Part shown: piece after piece, positions 10,941-21,492 of the stretch
How positions within the stretch are numbered: position 1 is the stretch's first letter
Layout: every line of letters begins with the position of its first letter
Origin: Juglans regia
Lineage: Eukaryota; Streptophyta; Magnoliopsida; Fagales; Juglandaceae
Assembly (NCBI RefSeq): GCF_001411555.2
Contig: NC_049905.1
Location: 14,818,586 to 14,882,585 of the forward strand
Reading direction: 5' to 3'
DNA length: 64,000 nt
Notes under the pieces: generated by a model
Told to the model about the DNA's origin: nothing
What the model saw: the letters and a program-made list of their open reading frames with translations, nothing else
Databases searched by the model: none
Made by a program: the position numbers and the translations under genes

Positions 10941-12400
10941 ACTAAGCCTAGTGTTAATACTAACGAACTTGACGTATGTTTGCCTAGTATTGTTGTCTCT
11001 TTGTTGCAGGGATATGAGGTCATGATTCCTAGCATTGTGTTTAGTGGATTGCCACCTATTAGGGAGATAGAGCACTACATTGATTTTGTGCCAGGTGCGA
11101 CAATTCCTACCCGACCTTTCTTTGAAGAACATGAGCCATTGACACACATAAGGGGACAAGGTAAGTTGTTGAGTAGAATGCATGCTAAGTGGGAGGACTG
11201 TATTGAGACTTTTCCTCATGTATTCAAATGCACACAAGGTATGGAAAATTTTATGGTTGACGCTTTAGCAAGAAGGTATGTCATTGTCTTCATTTTAGAT
11301 GCAAAATTGTTGAGACCTGAATATTATAAGGAATTGCATGCTAATTATGATGACTTTGCTAGTGTGTACGGAACATGTGAGAAAGTATCTTTTGGTAAGT
11401 TCTATAAACTAGATTGGTACTTGTTTAGAAAGAATAGATTTTGTGTGCCTACTAGTTTTATGTGTAAGTTGCATGTGTGTGATGGACATGCTGGTTTTTT
11501 GGGTGACTTTGGTGTAAGGAAGACTTTTGTTGTGTTGCATGAACATTTTTTGGACTATCATTTGCCATTCAATGAAGTGTTGCATGGACATTTGTGGAAG
11601 TATTATTTTTCATTCATTGATGTGTTGCATGAACGTTTGTGGGAGTACCATTTGCCACTCATTGACGTATTACTTGAACGTTTGTGAAAGCATTATTTGT
11701 CATTCATTAACGTGTTGCATGAACATTTGTGGAAGTATTACTTGCCATTCATTGAGTTTGCATATAATTGAAATGGTCATTTTGGTGTAAGGAAAGATTT
11801 AGGTTTGTTTCATGAACGTTTGTGGGAGTATCATTTGCCATTCATTGAATTGTTACATGGACGTTTCTGGAAGTATCATTTGCCATTCATTGAGTTTGCA
11901 TATTGGAGTGGTCATTTTGGTTCGAGGAAGACTTTAGATGTGTTTTATAAACATTTGTGGGAGTATCATTTGCCATTCATTGAATTGTTACATGGACGTT
12001 TCTGGGAGTATCATTTGCCATTCATTGAGTTTGCATATTGGAGTGGTCATTTTGGTTCGAGGAAGACTTTAGATGTGCTTCATGAACATTTGTGGGAGTA
12101 TTGTTTACCATTCATTGAGTTTACATATAATTGGAGTGTTCATGCTACTACTAAATTTTCACCATTTGAAATTGTTTATAGACTTAATCCATTTACTCCT
12201 TTAGATTTAACACCTTTACCTGTTGATGACAGGAGTAGCTTGGATGGTCTTTTCCAAATTCTTGAACAAATTAATGAAAATGCATATCTAATGGATCTTC
12301 CAGGTAACTATCTTGTTTCTACTATTTTCAATGTTACTAACCATTTTCCCTTTGATCCAGGTGGAGATTCGAGGTCGAATCCTTTTGAGGAGAGGGGGAA
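10941..12400 (+). pseudogene. Family A pol remnant of A3 with 45-bp repeats
   Basis: The RT N-terminal piece (PPIREIEHYIDFVPGATIPT) is joined to the end of RNase H (HEPLTHIRGQGKL, then [12 protein letters not shown]), so RT and the RNase H core are missing. The linker to integrase follows. The integrase zinc-finger segment then runs into an array of 15-residue repeats, and the catalytic core is absent. The C-terminal part (12124-12386) resumes and ends at the purine tract 12387-12400 beside the LTR. The main open stretches (10758-11687 and 11805-12488) are in pieces and cannot yield active enzymes. Confidence 0.8.
11532..12123 (+). repeat. 45-bp in-frame minisatellite in integrase remnant (about 10 units)
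   Basis: The unit reads approximately VLHERLWEYHLPFID, 45 bp or 15 codons. Five units run head to tail from 11532. More units are interspersed with a segment reading EFAYWSGHFGSRKTLD, giving a 135-bp (3 x 45) higher-order period between about 11901 and 12036. The unit combines LHEH from the integrase zinc-finger region with WEDCLSFIE from the end of the core; the two are far apart in W. Confidence 0.85.
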
Positions 12401-13207
12401 TGATGGGAACCAAGATGGGCCTAGTCTTAAAGATCATTTGCAACTTCCAGATGGGCCAAGAAGATCAATGAGACAATGCAAGGATTGATGCAATCCACTT
12501 GGGACAAGTTTAGCAAGAGCCCAACATTCAAGATGGGGCTTGAAGGATGAAGATCCAGTTTTAATTCATTTGATCAGCTACGGAAGAGGGCAACGACAAG
12601 ACTTAAAGGCTTTGGGCTCTTGAAGGGTTTCAACTTATTTAAATCATTTAAAGAACTTATTTTATTAGTTTAGAATAATTGAGTTTATTATGAGAAGCAC
12701 TTAAGGGGGCCTATGCAAGGGCATGTTGGAAAAGTTATTATTTTATTGAACTAGGGTTAGGGTTACTGTAGCCGAGTTACTGTAGCGCGGCACTGTAGCC
12801 GCAGCACTGTTCATCCAGGGGCACTTTTGGAAGATGGGGGTTTATTTTGGCTAGGGTTTCATTAGGTTTTGCTTTAAATACTCTATGTAGCCTCATTTTA
12901 ATCAATTTATGAAGTTTATGAAATTTGATGAATTTATTCATTGTGAGTTGAGTTTTACTCCTCTTGTTCTTAATTGAACTTTCGAACTTATAAAAGGTAA
13001 ATCACAACCTTTGTGGCGTTCCTTATTTGTAATCTGGGTTCTTGAGACGTGTTCTTCAACGGGTCTAGATTTTAATATAATCTAGGTTCTTGAAACGAGT
13101 TCTCATTGGGTCTAGGTTCTCCATCCATTGACTTGATTTTGGCTTTCTTGGGGAGTTTTCAAATTGATTGTGGGTTCAAGGGAATTCATTCCCGCGGGTT
13201 CATATCA
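12401..13207 (+). repeat. Family A LTR between A3 and A4
   Basis: A complete 807-bp LTR from TGATGGGAACC to GGTTCATATCA, preceded by the polypurine tract 12387-12400. It is followed not by a primer-binding site but directly by integrase sequence, so it is the 3' LTR of A3 recombined into the middle of another copy. Confidence 0.85.
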
Positions 13208-13685
13208 GTGAGTTGCTTGTACATAGATTTGGTTTGATGAATCATTTTGGTGTAAAGAAGGTTTTAAATGTGTTACATGAACGTTTGTGGGAGTATCATT
13301 TGCCATTCATTGACGTGTTGCACGAACGTTTGTGAAAGTATCATTTGTTATTCATTAACGTGTTGCATGAACAGTTGTGGGAGTATTGCTTGCCATTTAT
13401 AGAGTTTTCAAATAATAGGACCATGCATACAACTACTTCATATTCAACTTTTGAAATTGTTTTTAGACTTAATCCATTTACTCCTTTAGATTTAATATCT
13501 TTACCAATTGATGACAGGAGTAGCTTGGATGGACTTTTCCAAATTCTTGAACAAATTAATGATAATGCATATCAAGTGGATCTTCCATGTGAGTATCATG
13601 TTTATACTATTTTCAATGTTAGTAACCTTTTTCCCTTTGATCCAAGTGGAGATTCGAGATCGAATCCTTTTGAAGAAATGGGGAA
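13208..13685 (+). pseudogene. Integrase fragment A4 with three 45-bp units
   Basis: The fragment starts at the integrase zinc-finger region (ELLVHRFGLMNHFGVKK), passes through three 45-bp repeats (13270-13404) and resumes in the core end and C-terminal region (SYSTFEIVFRLNPFTPLDL). The middle repeat has a TGA stop. It ends at the LTR start at 13686. The open part 13345-13806 reads on into the LTR. Confidence 0.75.
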
Positions 13686-14076
13686 TGATGGGAACCAAGG
13701 TGAGCCTAGTCTTAAAGATATTTTGCAAATTCCAGATGGGCTAATTACAAGTTCTAAGGCCAAGAAGATCAAGGAGGCAATGCACGAATTGATGCAATCC
13801 ACTTAGGACAAGTTTAACAAGAGCCCAACATTCAAGATAGGCTTAAAGTATGAAGATTCAGTTTTGATTCATTTGATAAGCTATGGAAGAGGGCCACAAC
13901 ATGACTTAAAGATTTTGGGCATTTGAAGGATGTCAACTTGTTTAATTCATTTAAAGGACTTATTTTATTAGTTTAGAATAATTGAATTTATTATAGGAAG
14001 CACTTAAGGGGGGTTATGCAAGGGCATGTTGAGAAAATTATTATTTTATTGAACTAGGGTTAGGGTTTTACTGTAG
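13686..14076 (+). repeat. Family A LTR, 5' half only
   Basis: It starts TGATGGGAACC and breaks off inside the TACTGTAGC-rich segment, where an unrelated LINE-derived sequence begins. About half of the normal ~790 bp is present. Confidence 0.75.
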
Positions 14077-14764
14077 CACATCTCTGTCCACGACAGAGTT
14101 TGCAGTAACCAAATAACAAAACTCCATACCCAACTAGACGGAGTATGGAGAAACCAACCCCAACATCACCGCCTAAGCAGAGGGGGGACAACACCCTTCG
14201 GACCTAAGTCCGACGAGACAACATTTTTGGGTTTTTGTTTTCTTGAAAATAAAGACAGGACATAAATAAACTACATTGAGAAAACACTGTAAAAAGGGAA
14301 AAACAGTACACAAAAAGGTTGCAAAAGGGAAAACTGACGGTCAATCTTGCAAGATCCAGAGTCGCCGGTTTGGAAACAGCTGCGCGTTGCAACGGCAAAG
14401 AGCTCCTTGGTGGCACGTGAGGGATGCGCGCCGACGAGCTCCGGTGTTTTCGTCCCGCGCGTGGGGGCTACACTCCACTCCGGTTGGGGCCACATTTGGT
14501 GGATGTGTAGATCGGCGGCTGGGCAACCTCCTAGTGTGGCGTGTGTTGGCTATTGGGTACCGAAAGGTCACGATCGGCGGTTCTCTCTTTATTTGGCCTG
14601 AAAAACAGAAAAATAAAAACTAGATACTACACAAGAAAACAAATAGGGTGAGGGAAGGAGTGAGGGGGGAAGGAACCTAAGCTCCCACCCCCTCGAGCCA
14701 GTCTAAAGTTTGCGGGGGGGTTTAGAGAGAAAAGGAAGGGTTTTCCTTTTTGTGGGCGAAAGGC
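14077..14764 (-). mobile_element. LINE-derived fragment (E2)
   Basis: It resembles the retroposed element at 51127-52054 in overall composition and in landmarks: a GAGGGA(T/C)(G/A)CGCGCC block followed by purine-rich sequence ending near a GGGTTTT. It lacks the homopolymer T end (the poly(A) side) because it is cut at the family A junction. Several overlapping open frames occur on both strands, none convincing. The orientation is taken from the better copy. Confidence 0.45.
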
Positions 14765-14767
14765 TTA

Positions 14768-15727
14768 GGCTGCGTTTGGGTAGCCAACATACCTCAGCAC
14801 TTTCCAAGTATTTTTATACTATTAGAAATACTCCACATGCCAAACAACTTAAAATACTCTCAATGGGACCCACAAACCAACTTCAATCTCTACTTATAAC
14901 TATTCACAAACATTATATAATATTTATTACTATTATATATAAATAAAATCACTATAATATTTATCACTATTATATATAAATGAAAAATAAAATCAATAAT
15001 ATTTATCACTATTATATATAAATAAAAATTAAAATCAATAATATTTATCACTATTAAATATAAATAAAAAATAAAATCACTATAATATTTATCACTATTA
15101 TATATAAATTAAAATTAAAATCAATAATATTTATCACTATTATATATAAATAAAAAATAAAATCACTACAATATTTATCACTATTAAATATAAATAAAAA
15201 ATAAAATCACTATAATATTTATCAATATTAAATATAAATAAAAAATAAAATCACTTTTATATATAAATAAAAAATAAAATCAATATAATATATAAATAAA
15301 AAATAAAGTCACTATAATATATAAATAAAAAATAACATTACTATAATATTTATCACTATTATATATATATGAAAATAAAATCATTATAATATTTATCACT
15401 ATTATTTATAAATTAAAAATAAAATCATTATAATATTTATCATTATTATATATAAAAATAAAATAAAATAACTTCAATATTTATTAATATTAAAAAATCA
15501 CTATAATAAAATCACTATAATATTTATTTATTATTAAAAATAAAATCATTATAATATTTATGGGACCCACACCTTTTTCAATTATCTATCTAAAAGTCAA
15601 CAACTCAACATATTTCACACATCTAAACAACTCAAAATATTATCAATGGGACCTACAAACTCATTCCAATATCTACTCATAACTATTTATAAATATTCTC
15701 AATATTTCTCACTATCCAAACGTACCC
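14768..15727. mobile_element. MITE (PIF/Harbinger-like ends) expanded by AT-rich tandem repeats
   Basis: The ends are imperfect inverted repeats (GGCTGCGTTTGGGTAG on the left; GGGTACGTTTGGATAG on the reverse strand at the right). They are flanked by TTA at 14765-14767 and 15728-15730, the 3-bp duplication typical of PIF/Harbinger elements. Inside are two direct subterminal copies of a ~70-bp block containing CAATGGGACC (about 14842 and 15626) around an AT-rich repeat array. At 960 bp it is long for a MITE because of that array. No transposase is encoded. Confidence 0.7.
14941..15555. repeat. AT-rich 42-44 bp tandem repeat
   Basis: Units containing TTATCACTATTATATATAAA recur with a period of 42-44 bp, for example at 14961, 15003, 15045 and 15089. 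Later units degenerate and shorten. The block contains only A, T and scattered C and G and has no coding potential. Confidence 0.8.
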
Positions 15728-15730
15728 TTA

Positions 15731-16310
15731 ATCAAGTTGAATTGGCACTAGTATTTGACTAGCCTTGGCACTTGCAACCCTACGAATTGTACTCACAAAA
15801 GTGGGGCAAGGTAATCAATCTCTTTTACAATAAGGCTTGTGTTTGTCTCCCATGGAAAACCGCGTACCAACTTCCTAGACATTTTAGAAGAAAAATAAAC
15901 AACAGAGCAAAACAAAACGAGGAAACGTAGGAAACTCGCATATTACGAGAATGCACGCGGTAATGTTTTTGACTTGGTTCGGCTCCTCCCCAGTAGCTGC
16001 TCCCTTTAATTCGACATCTCAGCATGAACTGTATACCCAACATACTTTCTTCTTTACTCAGTCCACACGTCCCCGTCCACCCTCCTCCTAATGAAGAAAG
16101 AACCCTTCTAACTTCTAAGTTCTAAATAATACCCACTCCCCCCTTCCTCCTCTATCAACTCAGCTGCCACAGCTCACATTCTCTCTCGCGCATCACCATT
16201 CCGAGCTACGAAGAAGAAACAGGGGAATCAACTTCAGATAGACATCAGGTACATACCAATCTGTTCAATATCCACTCCCATCGAGTTCCACAATCTTCCC
16301 AACTCACCAA
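15731..16310 (+). promoter_or_regulatory. Upstream region and 5' leader of the NHL gene
   Basis: A TATA-like CTAAATAATA at 16122-16131 is followed by a CT-rich stretch with an initiator-like CTATCAACT near 16152, which would give a 5' leader of about 150 nt. Two TTGACT W-box cores lie at 15755-15760 and 15969-15974; WRKY factors often bind such sites in defence-related genes. An ACGT core occurs near 16067. These are motif matches by eye only. The part 15775-16060 holds no recognisable gene. Confidence 0.35.
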
Positions 16311-17138
16311 ATGGCCGAACGAGTCCACCCCCATGACTCGCCCCCACCGGCACCTGCACTCGACGAAACCTTCTCCGACAGCTCTGAGACTGCGCTCAAA
16401 CCCGCCCCTACGTATTCCGAGAAACCAGCGCCTCAGCCCGGAACCTATGTGATCCACGTCCCTAAGGACCAGGTCTACCGTGTCCCTCCACCCGAGAACA
16501 CTCGCCGCTACAAGAACCTCGCAGGCCGCGGAAACCGCCGTCCACCCTGCTGCCTCTGCTTTTGCTGGTTCCTCGCACTCACTGCCATCTTCCTGGTCCT
16601 CGTCGCCGTCGCCGCAGGCATCTTCTACCTCGTCGTCAAGCCCGAATCGCCGAACTACTCGGTCAACGCAATCGCCATCAGGGGCCTCAACCTGACAACG
16701 GCGACATCGTCTTCTTTGATCCTCACGGTCGCGCCTGAGTTCGATGTCACCGTCAGAGCCGATAACCCCAACGACAAGATCGGAATCCACTATCAGAAGG
16801 ACAGCTCCGTCCAGATCTACTATACGGACGTTAAACTGTGCAACGGCGCATTGCCGGCATTTTATCAGCCGTCGAACAACGTGACGGTCTTCCGGACGGC
16901 GCTAAAAGGGACCCGGATCGAGTTATCGAACAGGGTGAAGAGCTCGTTGGTGGAGGCGCAGACGCGAGGTAACGTACCGTTAGAGTTGAAAATAAGAGCG
17001 CCGGTTAAGATCAAGGTGGGGTCCGTTAAGACGTGGACGATTACCATTAAGGTGGACTGTGACTTAACGGTGGATAAGTTAACGGCGAACGCGAAGATCA
17101 TTTCCAATGAATGTGACTATGGTGTGGATCTTTGGTAG
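16311..17138 (+). CDS. NHL: NDR1/HIN1-like (NHL) membrane protein, NHL6/NHL13-like
   Basis: A single intact exon encodes 275 residues. The N-terminal third is Pro-rich and cytosolic, with the family signature YVIHVPKDQVYRVPPPEN (46-63). A Cys-rich patch (80-85) precedes one hydrophobic segment (about 86-109), typical of type II plasma-membrane NHL proteins. A LEA_2 domain follows (about 135-245), with the DNPND turn (151-155) and NGALPAFYQP. It ends with VDCDLTVDKL and a C-terminal VDLW, which resembles Arabidopsis NHL13 and NHL6 as I remember them. NLT and NVT at 127 and 190 could be N-glycosylated. The family is linked to defence signalling and membrane-wall contact. The ATG at 16311 is chosen because MAERVHPHD matches family N-termini. 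The coding region is GC-rich compared with its flanks, and no frame damage is visible. Confidence 0.93.
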   Translation: MAERVHPHDSPPPAPALDETFSDSSETALKPAPTYSEKPAPQPGTYVIHVPKDQVYRVPPPENTRRYKNLAGRGNRRPPCCLCFCWFLALTAIFLVLVAVAAGIFYLVVKPESPNYSVNAIAIRGLNLTTATSSSLILTVAPEFDVTVRADNPNDKIGIHYQKDSSVQIYYTDVKLCNGALPAFYQPSNNVTVFRTALKGTRIELSNRVKSSLVEAQTRGNVPLELKIRAPVKIKVGSVKTWTITIKVDCDLTVDKLTANAKIISNECDYGVDLW

Positions 17139-17969
17139 AAAAAGTACGGAGAGACGTGTTCAATATAGAGTTTTTGTTGATTTGGTCCACAGTTAGGATA
17201 TGGGTACACACATGCATCGCTTATATTTTTATTTTCTTTCTAAGGTTTGTAATTGTTTTTTAGCTGTTTACACATAATTGTTCATCAATTAAACATTAAT
17301 ATACATAGAATTTTTTTTTTTTCCAAATTTGAAGTTCTATTGGCATATTATGAAGATGCAATTCCAAGTCTCCTATACCACATTCGACTTACGTTACATG
17401 ATTTGATTTGAAAGATAAATTTTAAAATTTAAATGTTGTAAATAAAATATTATCATTTAAGTGATGTGGATAGTGTATTCCACACATCGACTTGAAAATA
17501 GAATAATTATATTTTGAAATATTGTTAAGGTGAATTCAAGATTAAATTATTAATGCCATAATAATTCAACCAGAGTGATGTTTTGAAATATTGTTTTATT
17601 TTATATAATATTTTTTATTTTGAAAAATTATATCAACATTGGGCATTGCGTTAACTTAGTTTACAAGTTATATTATTTATAATTTATGGATAATGATGAG
17701 ATTAATAGATAGAAGGTATAAATCATAATTCCATGCTTATAAATTATTCATTCATAGCTGGTGATAAAATTGAGCATTTTATTTTATAAGACTATAGCAA
17801 TTAGCATGTCAATCATAAATGATTTTATTTAATTGTGAATGTGGTAATTCTAATTGAAATATTGATACACTTCGAAGTATATTGAACCAGATCATAGCTA
17901 GTGATATGTTCTTATGAAAAATAATGTCAATTGAATAAGAAATATATTACTATTAATAACATTTGACTC
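17139..17969. other. 3' flank of NHL gene; AT-rich, no gene seen
   Basis: The first ~180 bp probably include the 3' untranslated region, with a T-rich stretch and TTGTAATTGTT near 17245. No clear AATAAA signal is present. The remainder is AT-rich intergenic sequence in which I recognise nothing. Confidence 0.5.
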
Positions 17970-17972
17970 TTA

Positions 17973-18174
17973 GGCATCGTTTGGTTACGCAATTCAGATA
18001 AGATGATATATTTTGCTGAAAGTTGAATAAAATATTATAAAAATATTATTTTTTAATATTATTTTTATTTTGAGATTTGAAAAAATTGAATTGTTTATTA
18101 TATTTTGTATGGGAGTTTGAGAAAGTTGTAATGATGAAATGAAATAAGATGGTTTTGTATATCAAAACTGAGCC
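17973..18174. mobile_element. Tourist-like MITE (PIF/Harbinger)
   Basis: A 202-bp element with imperfect terminal inverted repeats (GGCATCGTTTGGTTACGCA on the left; GGCTCAGTTTTGATATACA on the reverse strand at the right). It is flanked by TTA at 17970-17972 and 18175-18177. The AT-rich interior has no coding capacity. GGC..CGTTTGG ends with a TTA duplication are characteristic of Tourist-like MITEs. Confidence 0.8.
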
Positions 18175-18177
18175 TTA

Positions 18178-19250
18178 ATCTTGAGAAGACTATGGATTCA
18201 AAATGTGATATATATGTAGGTTACTTTGATCATGCATTCAAATAATATTATAGATATAATATAATCTATTAAGTCAATATCTTAACATGTTGAATTATCA
18301 CATCTAGCCTTGTGAAAACTAATATCTTCGAGGCGGAATCTATAATCTTCTTTGGTATGCAAATATCCATTAGATATGAATTTAATGGGAATTCGATCAC
18401 TTTGAATCTCTTGCCTGAGTATTTTAGTAAACAAAGACTCTCTATGCAGTCACTTTTGCATAATTTTTGTAGACTCTACTAATGTGATTGTATGTGTCAC
18501 TTTTTTTTTTAGAAAATGTAATTCTATGAGTAAATGAATAATTGAGAAATTAAATTAGGTAATCAGAAATTAAGATGTAGAGAAAATAGAGAGGCAGTGT
18601 ATGAATGCATTATTTTCTAAAAATATTTTAATAAGGAATCAATGGTAGTATTTAGTAATTTGGAAGTGATATTAATATTTTTCATAATCGAAGGTAATTA
18701 TGAGTTAGTTATGAGATAACTATAACCCTAATATCCTTTGGAGATAAACTTTATTTCCCCCATGTGTTAATGTTAGAGTTAATATTCTCATCCATAATAA
18801 ATTGCACGTTAATAAGTTTAAAAGAAGAAAACAATTCTTCTTTTTTATCCAAAATATATACCAAATATTAGGAAAATGGAATATTTGGCTTGGTATGTTT
18901 GGGTGAGGAGAATGTTAAGAATGCTTAACAAGTTTTGAGATATATTTTTATTGAATTTTGTAAAATTTGTGATAATTGTTTGAATAAAAAGATCAAGATA
19001 AAATGAGCTTTGGAGTTGATGCAAAGAGGGTACGTAGATTTAATAAATTATTGAACATTTGTCTAAAGTTTAGAGAAGTTTTTTTTATTCAAAGCTCCAA
19101 ATTAAAAAAAAAAAAAAAGGATAGAAAAAGAAAAATTTTCTCTTTTCTACAAGGAATCCACACTGCTACTGGCCTCATGTAAGAGAGGTTATAGACAAGA
19201 TCTTTGTAAATTGGGTTAACTTTTGTTACACAAACTCGCACACAAATCTT
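18178..19250. other. AT-rich intergenic sequence, no gene seen
   Basis: Low-complexity A/T-rich DNA with short homopolymer runs (18501-18510, 19105-19120). I see no open frame with recognisable content and no repeat shared with the rest of the window. Confidence 0.5.
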
Positions 19251-20282
19251 TGTTTGATATAATATCAAATTAACAATATGATTTTATTGTTATCTTGAAT
19301 TGATTTTTTATATGGGTGTCATTTCAAAATATTTGAATTTTATTGTGATGAAACTATTTTCCTTATCTTACCTCTATGTAATTTTTCAATAAATAGGAAA
19401 CCATGCTTTATACTAAATCACAATCGAGAACAAGAAAGATGCATCATTCAAATTCTTTCTCCCTCATTCTCTCTTCTTGGTTTCAATTTCTTTTATATTT
19501 AAGTTTCTATCATGTATCAGAGTCCTTAGATAATTCAGGCTTGACCTTTTTTCTTTTCTTTTCTTTTTAAGTTTTTCCGCTATCTTTATTTCTCACAAAA
19601 TTTTCATCATCGGTCAACCATGTTTCATCTCAAATCTAGACATTTAGAGTATATTTATTAGTTGTGAGCCATTTTAATTGGTTTTGGTCTATTGCGAACA
19701 TTGTTTGAAGCCCCAAACCCATTTTTGGCCTTTTGATTTCGGTCCTATAGTTAACTAAGGTCATATGTAATCCATTGTTGGCTTGGTCTTTCGGCCTATT
19801 GTTAGCCTTAACTTTGGTTCATTATCAACCCATTGTTGACTACAACTTCAGATTTTATGTTCCAGCTGCCAGTCACTTCATCGCCAATACTATTTTCATC
19901 ATCTCATCAACGATCAGTCAAAGAATATGAATCTTACACTCAAATTTCAAACTCAATATTTCAAAGTTCTCTAAATTGAATTTGAGGGGATGTTAGAGAT
20001 AATATCAAATCAATAATTTATTATCGTGATTTGATTTCATAACTAACTTATTTGTTTTTCATAATTATCAAATCAAGAGATTTGATTTTCATTATGATAA
20101 AGATATTTATCTTATCTTATTTCTATCTAATTTCCTATAAATTGAGACCAATGTTTTATATTTAATCACAATTGAGAATAAGAAAAATGTAGTCTTCAAA
20201 ATCTGCCTTCAAAATCTCTCCCCCTCATTCTCCTCCTTTCTTTTCTTTGTTTTCAAATTCTTTCATATTTAAATTTCTATCA
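19251..20282 (+). mobile_element. TRIM-type short LTR retrotransposon
   Basis: Two direct repeats, 19251-19512 (262 bp) and 19991-20282 (292 bp), start TGTTTGATATAATATC and TGTTAGAGATAATATC and both end TTTCTATCA. After the left copy comes TGTATCAGAG (19513-19522), a degenerate initiator-Met primer-binding site. Before the right copy comes TTTGAGGGGA (19981-19990), a polypurine tract. The ~480-bp interior has no coding frame. No clear 5-bp duplication flanks it. It would have depended on enzymes supplied by another LTR retrotransposon. Confidence 0.8.
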
Positions 20283-20439
20283 ACTTAATTTATCTCTAAG
20301 ATTTGTACCTACATGTCTAGTTTGCTAGTTTCAATTAGCATTTCTCATACCAAGGCAATAAATAACGCCCGGCATAATGGTCAGGTGTTAATTATGCCAA
20401 GCTTTTATGCCTGTTATATGTAGTGGTTTAATAGCATGT

Positions 20440-21492
20440 GATTTTATTTTTTTAAAAATCATCCATTCATTGAAAAATTCTTCTAATACAAGAACTTGAG
20501 ACAGTTTGGAGGCTCCTCCATGTCAATTACGCATTTTGTTACAGGTAAAGCATTCTTTCATAAGTTATGGGCAACTGAGTTGCCTTCTCTATGCACATAC
20601 CTAAAGGTACATGATTGGAACTGTGCCATTAAAGCTTTAATGTTTGATATGATCATCCCAAAGTAGTTGTCCTTTTACTTCAGTTGTTGGATCTCCTTTA
20701 CCACTAATTGAGAGTCTCCTTCCATTATTACCTTTATCATGCCCAATTCAAGTCCAAAAGTGACTGCTTTCAGTGCACCCGTGGCTTCTGCTATTGGAGG
20801 GTTAGGAAGAGATGTCTGTTTCTTCCTCATAGTAGCCAAAAAGTTGCCTTGCTCATCTCTAATAGAAACTCCTATTCCTATTTTACAAAGATTCCTATCT
20901 ATTACCAAATCCCAGATGATCTTACAAAATGTGGTGGACATTCCCAGGTAATCCTCCTTGTATTAGTAGTTAAAATCTGGTTGTGGTCTCTCGAGTGGTT
21001 GTTATATCAATCATTATTTGACTCACCCTATGTAACACAATCTTAAGATCAATGAAAATATTCCTAAACACTAACTCATTCCTCCTCCACCATAAATTCC
21101 AGAGAGTTAATGATAATTCCACAATTTCTTCCTCGTCAAACAGCTCTTGAGCTTCTTTGTGTCAATTGACTCTTCTAGATTTTCCTAGAGCAATCACCCA
21201 GTACATCAGTTACTGAGACACATTCCCATAGAATATGTTCTGTAGTCTCTGTTCTTGTAGGCAAATTGGGCATATGGAGTCATCCAAAATTTTCTATTTG
21301 CACAAATTAACCTTAGTAGGCAATATGTTTTTGCAAGCTCTCCACAAAAAGTTCTTAATTGTTGGTGGTATGGCCAGCTTCCATAGTTTAGCCCAGTCTT
21401 CTCGATGGTATGTTTTGTGAGAATTTTTTGCCTTTTTTTTTTTTCTATCTTGCAATTCCTCTCGTAAATGATATGCACTTCTCACTATGAAT
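20440..21492 (-). pseudogene. L1-type LINE ORF2 3' part: zinc-binding region and RNase H
   Basis: On the minus strand, 21487 down to about 21230 encodes an RT-associated zinc-binding region (SAYHLREELQ, KLAIPPTIKNFLWRACKNIL). 20941-20675 encodes a plant LINE RNase H domain (GIGVSIRDEQGNFLATM, EGDSQLVVKEIQ). The frame is broken between them. An A-rich end on the minus strand (20440-20456 on the plus strand) may be the tail. The fragment is cut at 21492 by element X, and its 5' continuation is at 49971-53870. Confidence 0.85.

Noticed and set aside
10623..11237. Long minus-strand open frame rich in Phe, Leu and Ser
   Set aside because: It is the antisense of the purine-rich Lys/Glu/Ser linker. 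The same shadow appears at 7224-7490, 28674-28901 and 59053-59340.
11532..12123. Direct repeats that might be taken for a CRISPR array
   Set aside because: Units are contiguous, coding and without unique spacers, in a plant genome. They are an in-frame minisatellite.
16245..16790. 181-codon open frame antisense to the NHL gene
   Set aside because: It is an antisense shadow of a GC-rich coding exon and lacks known domains.
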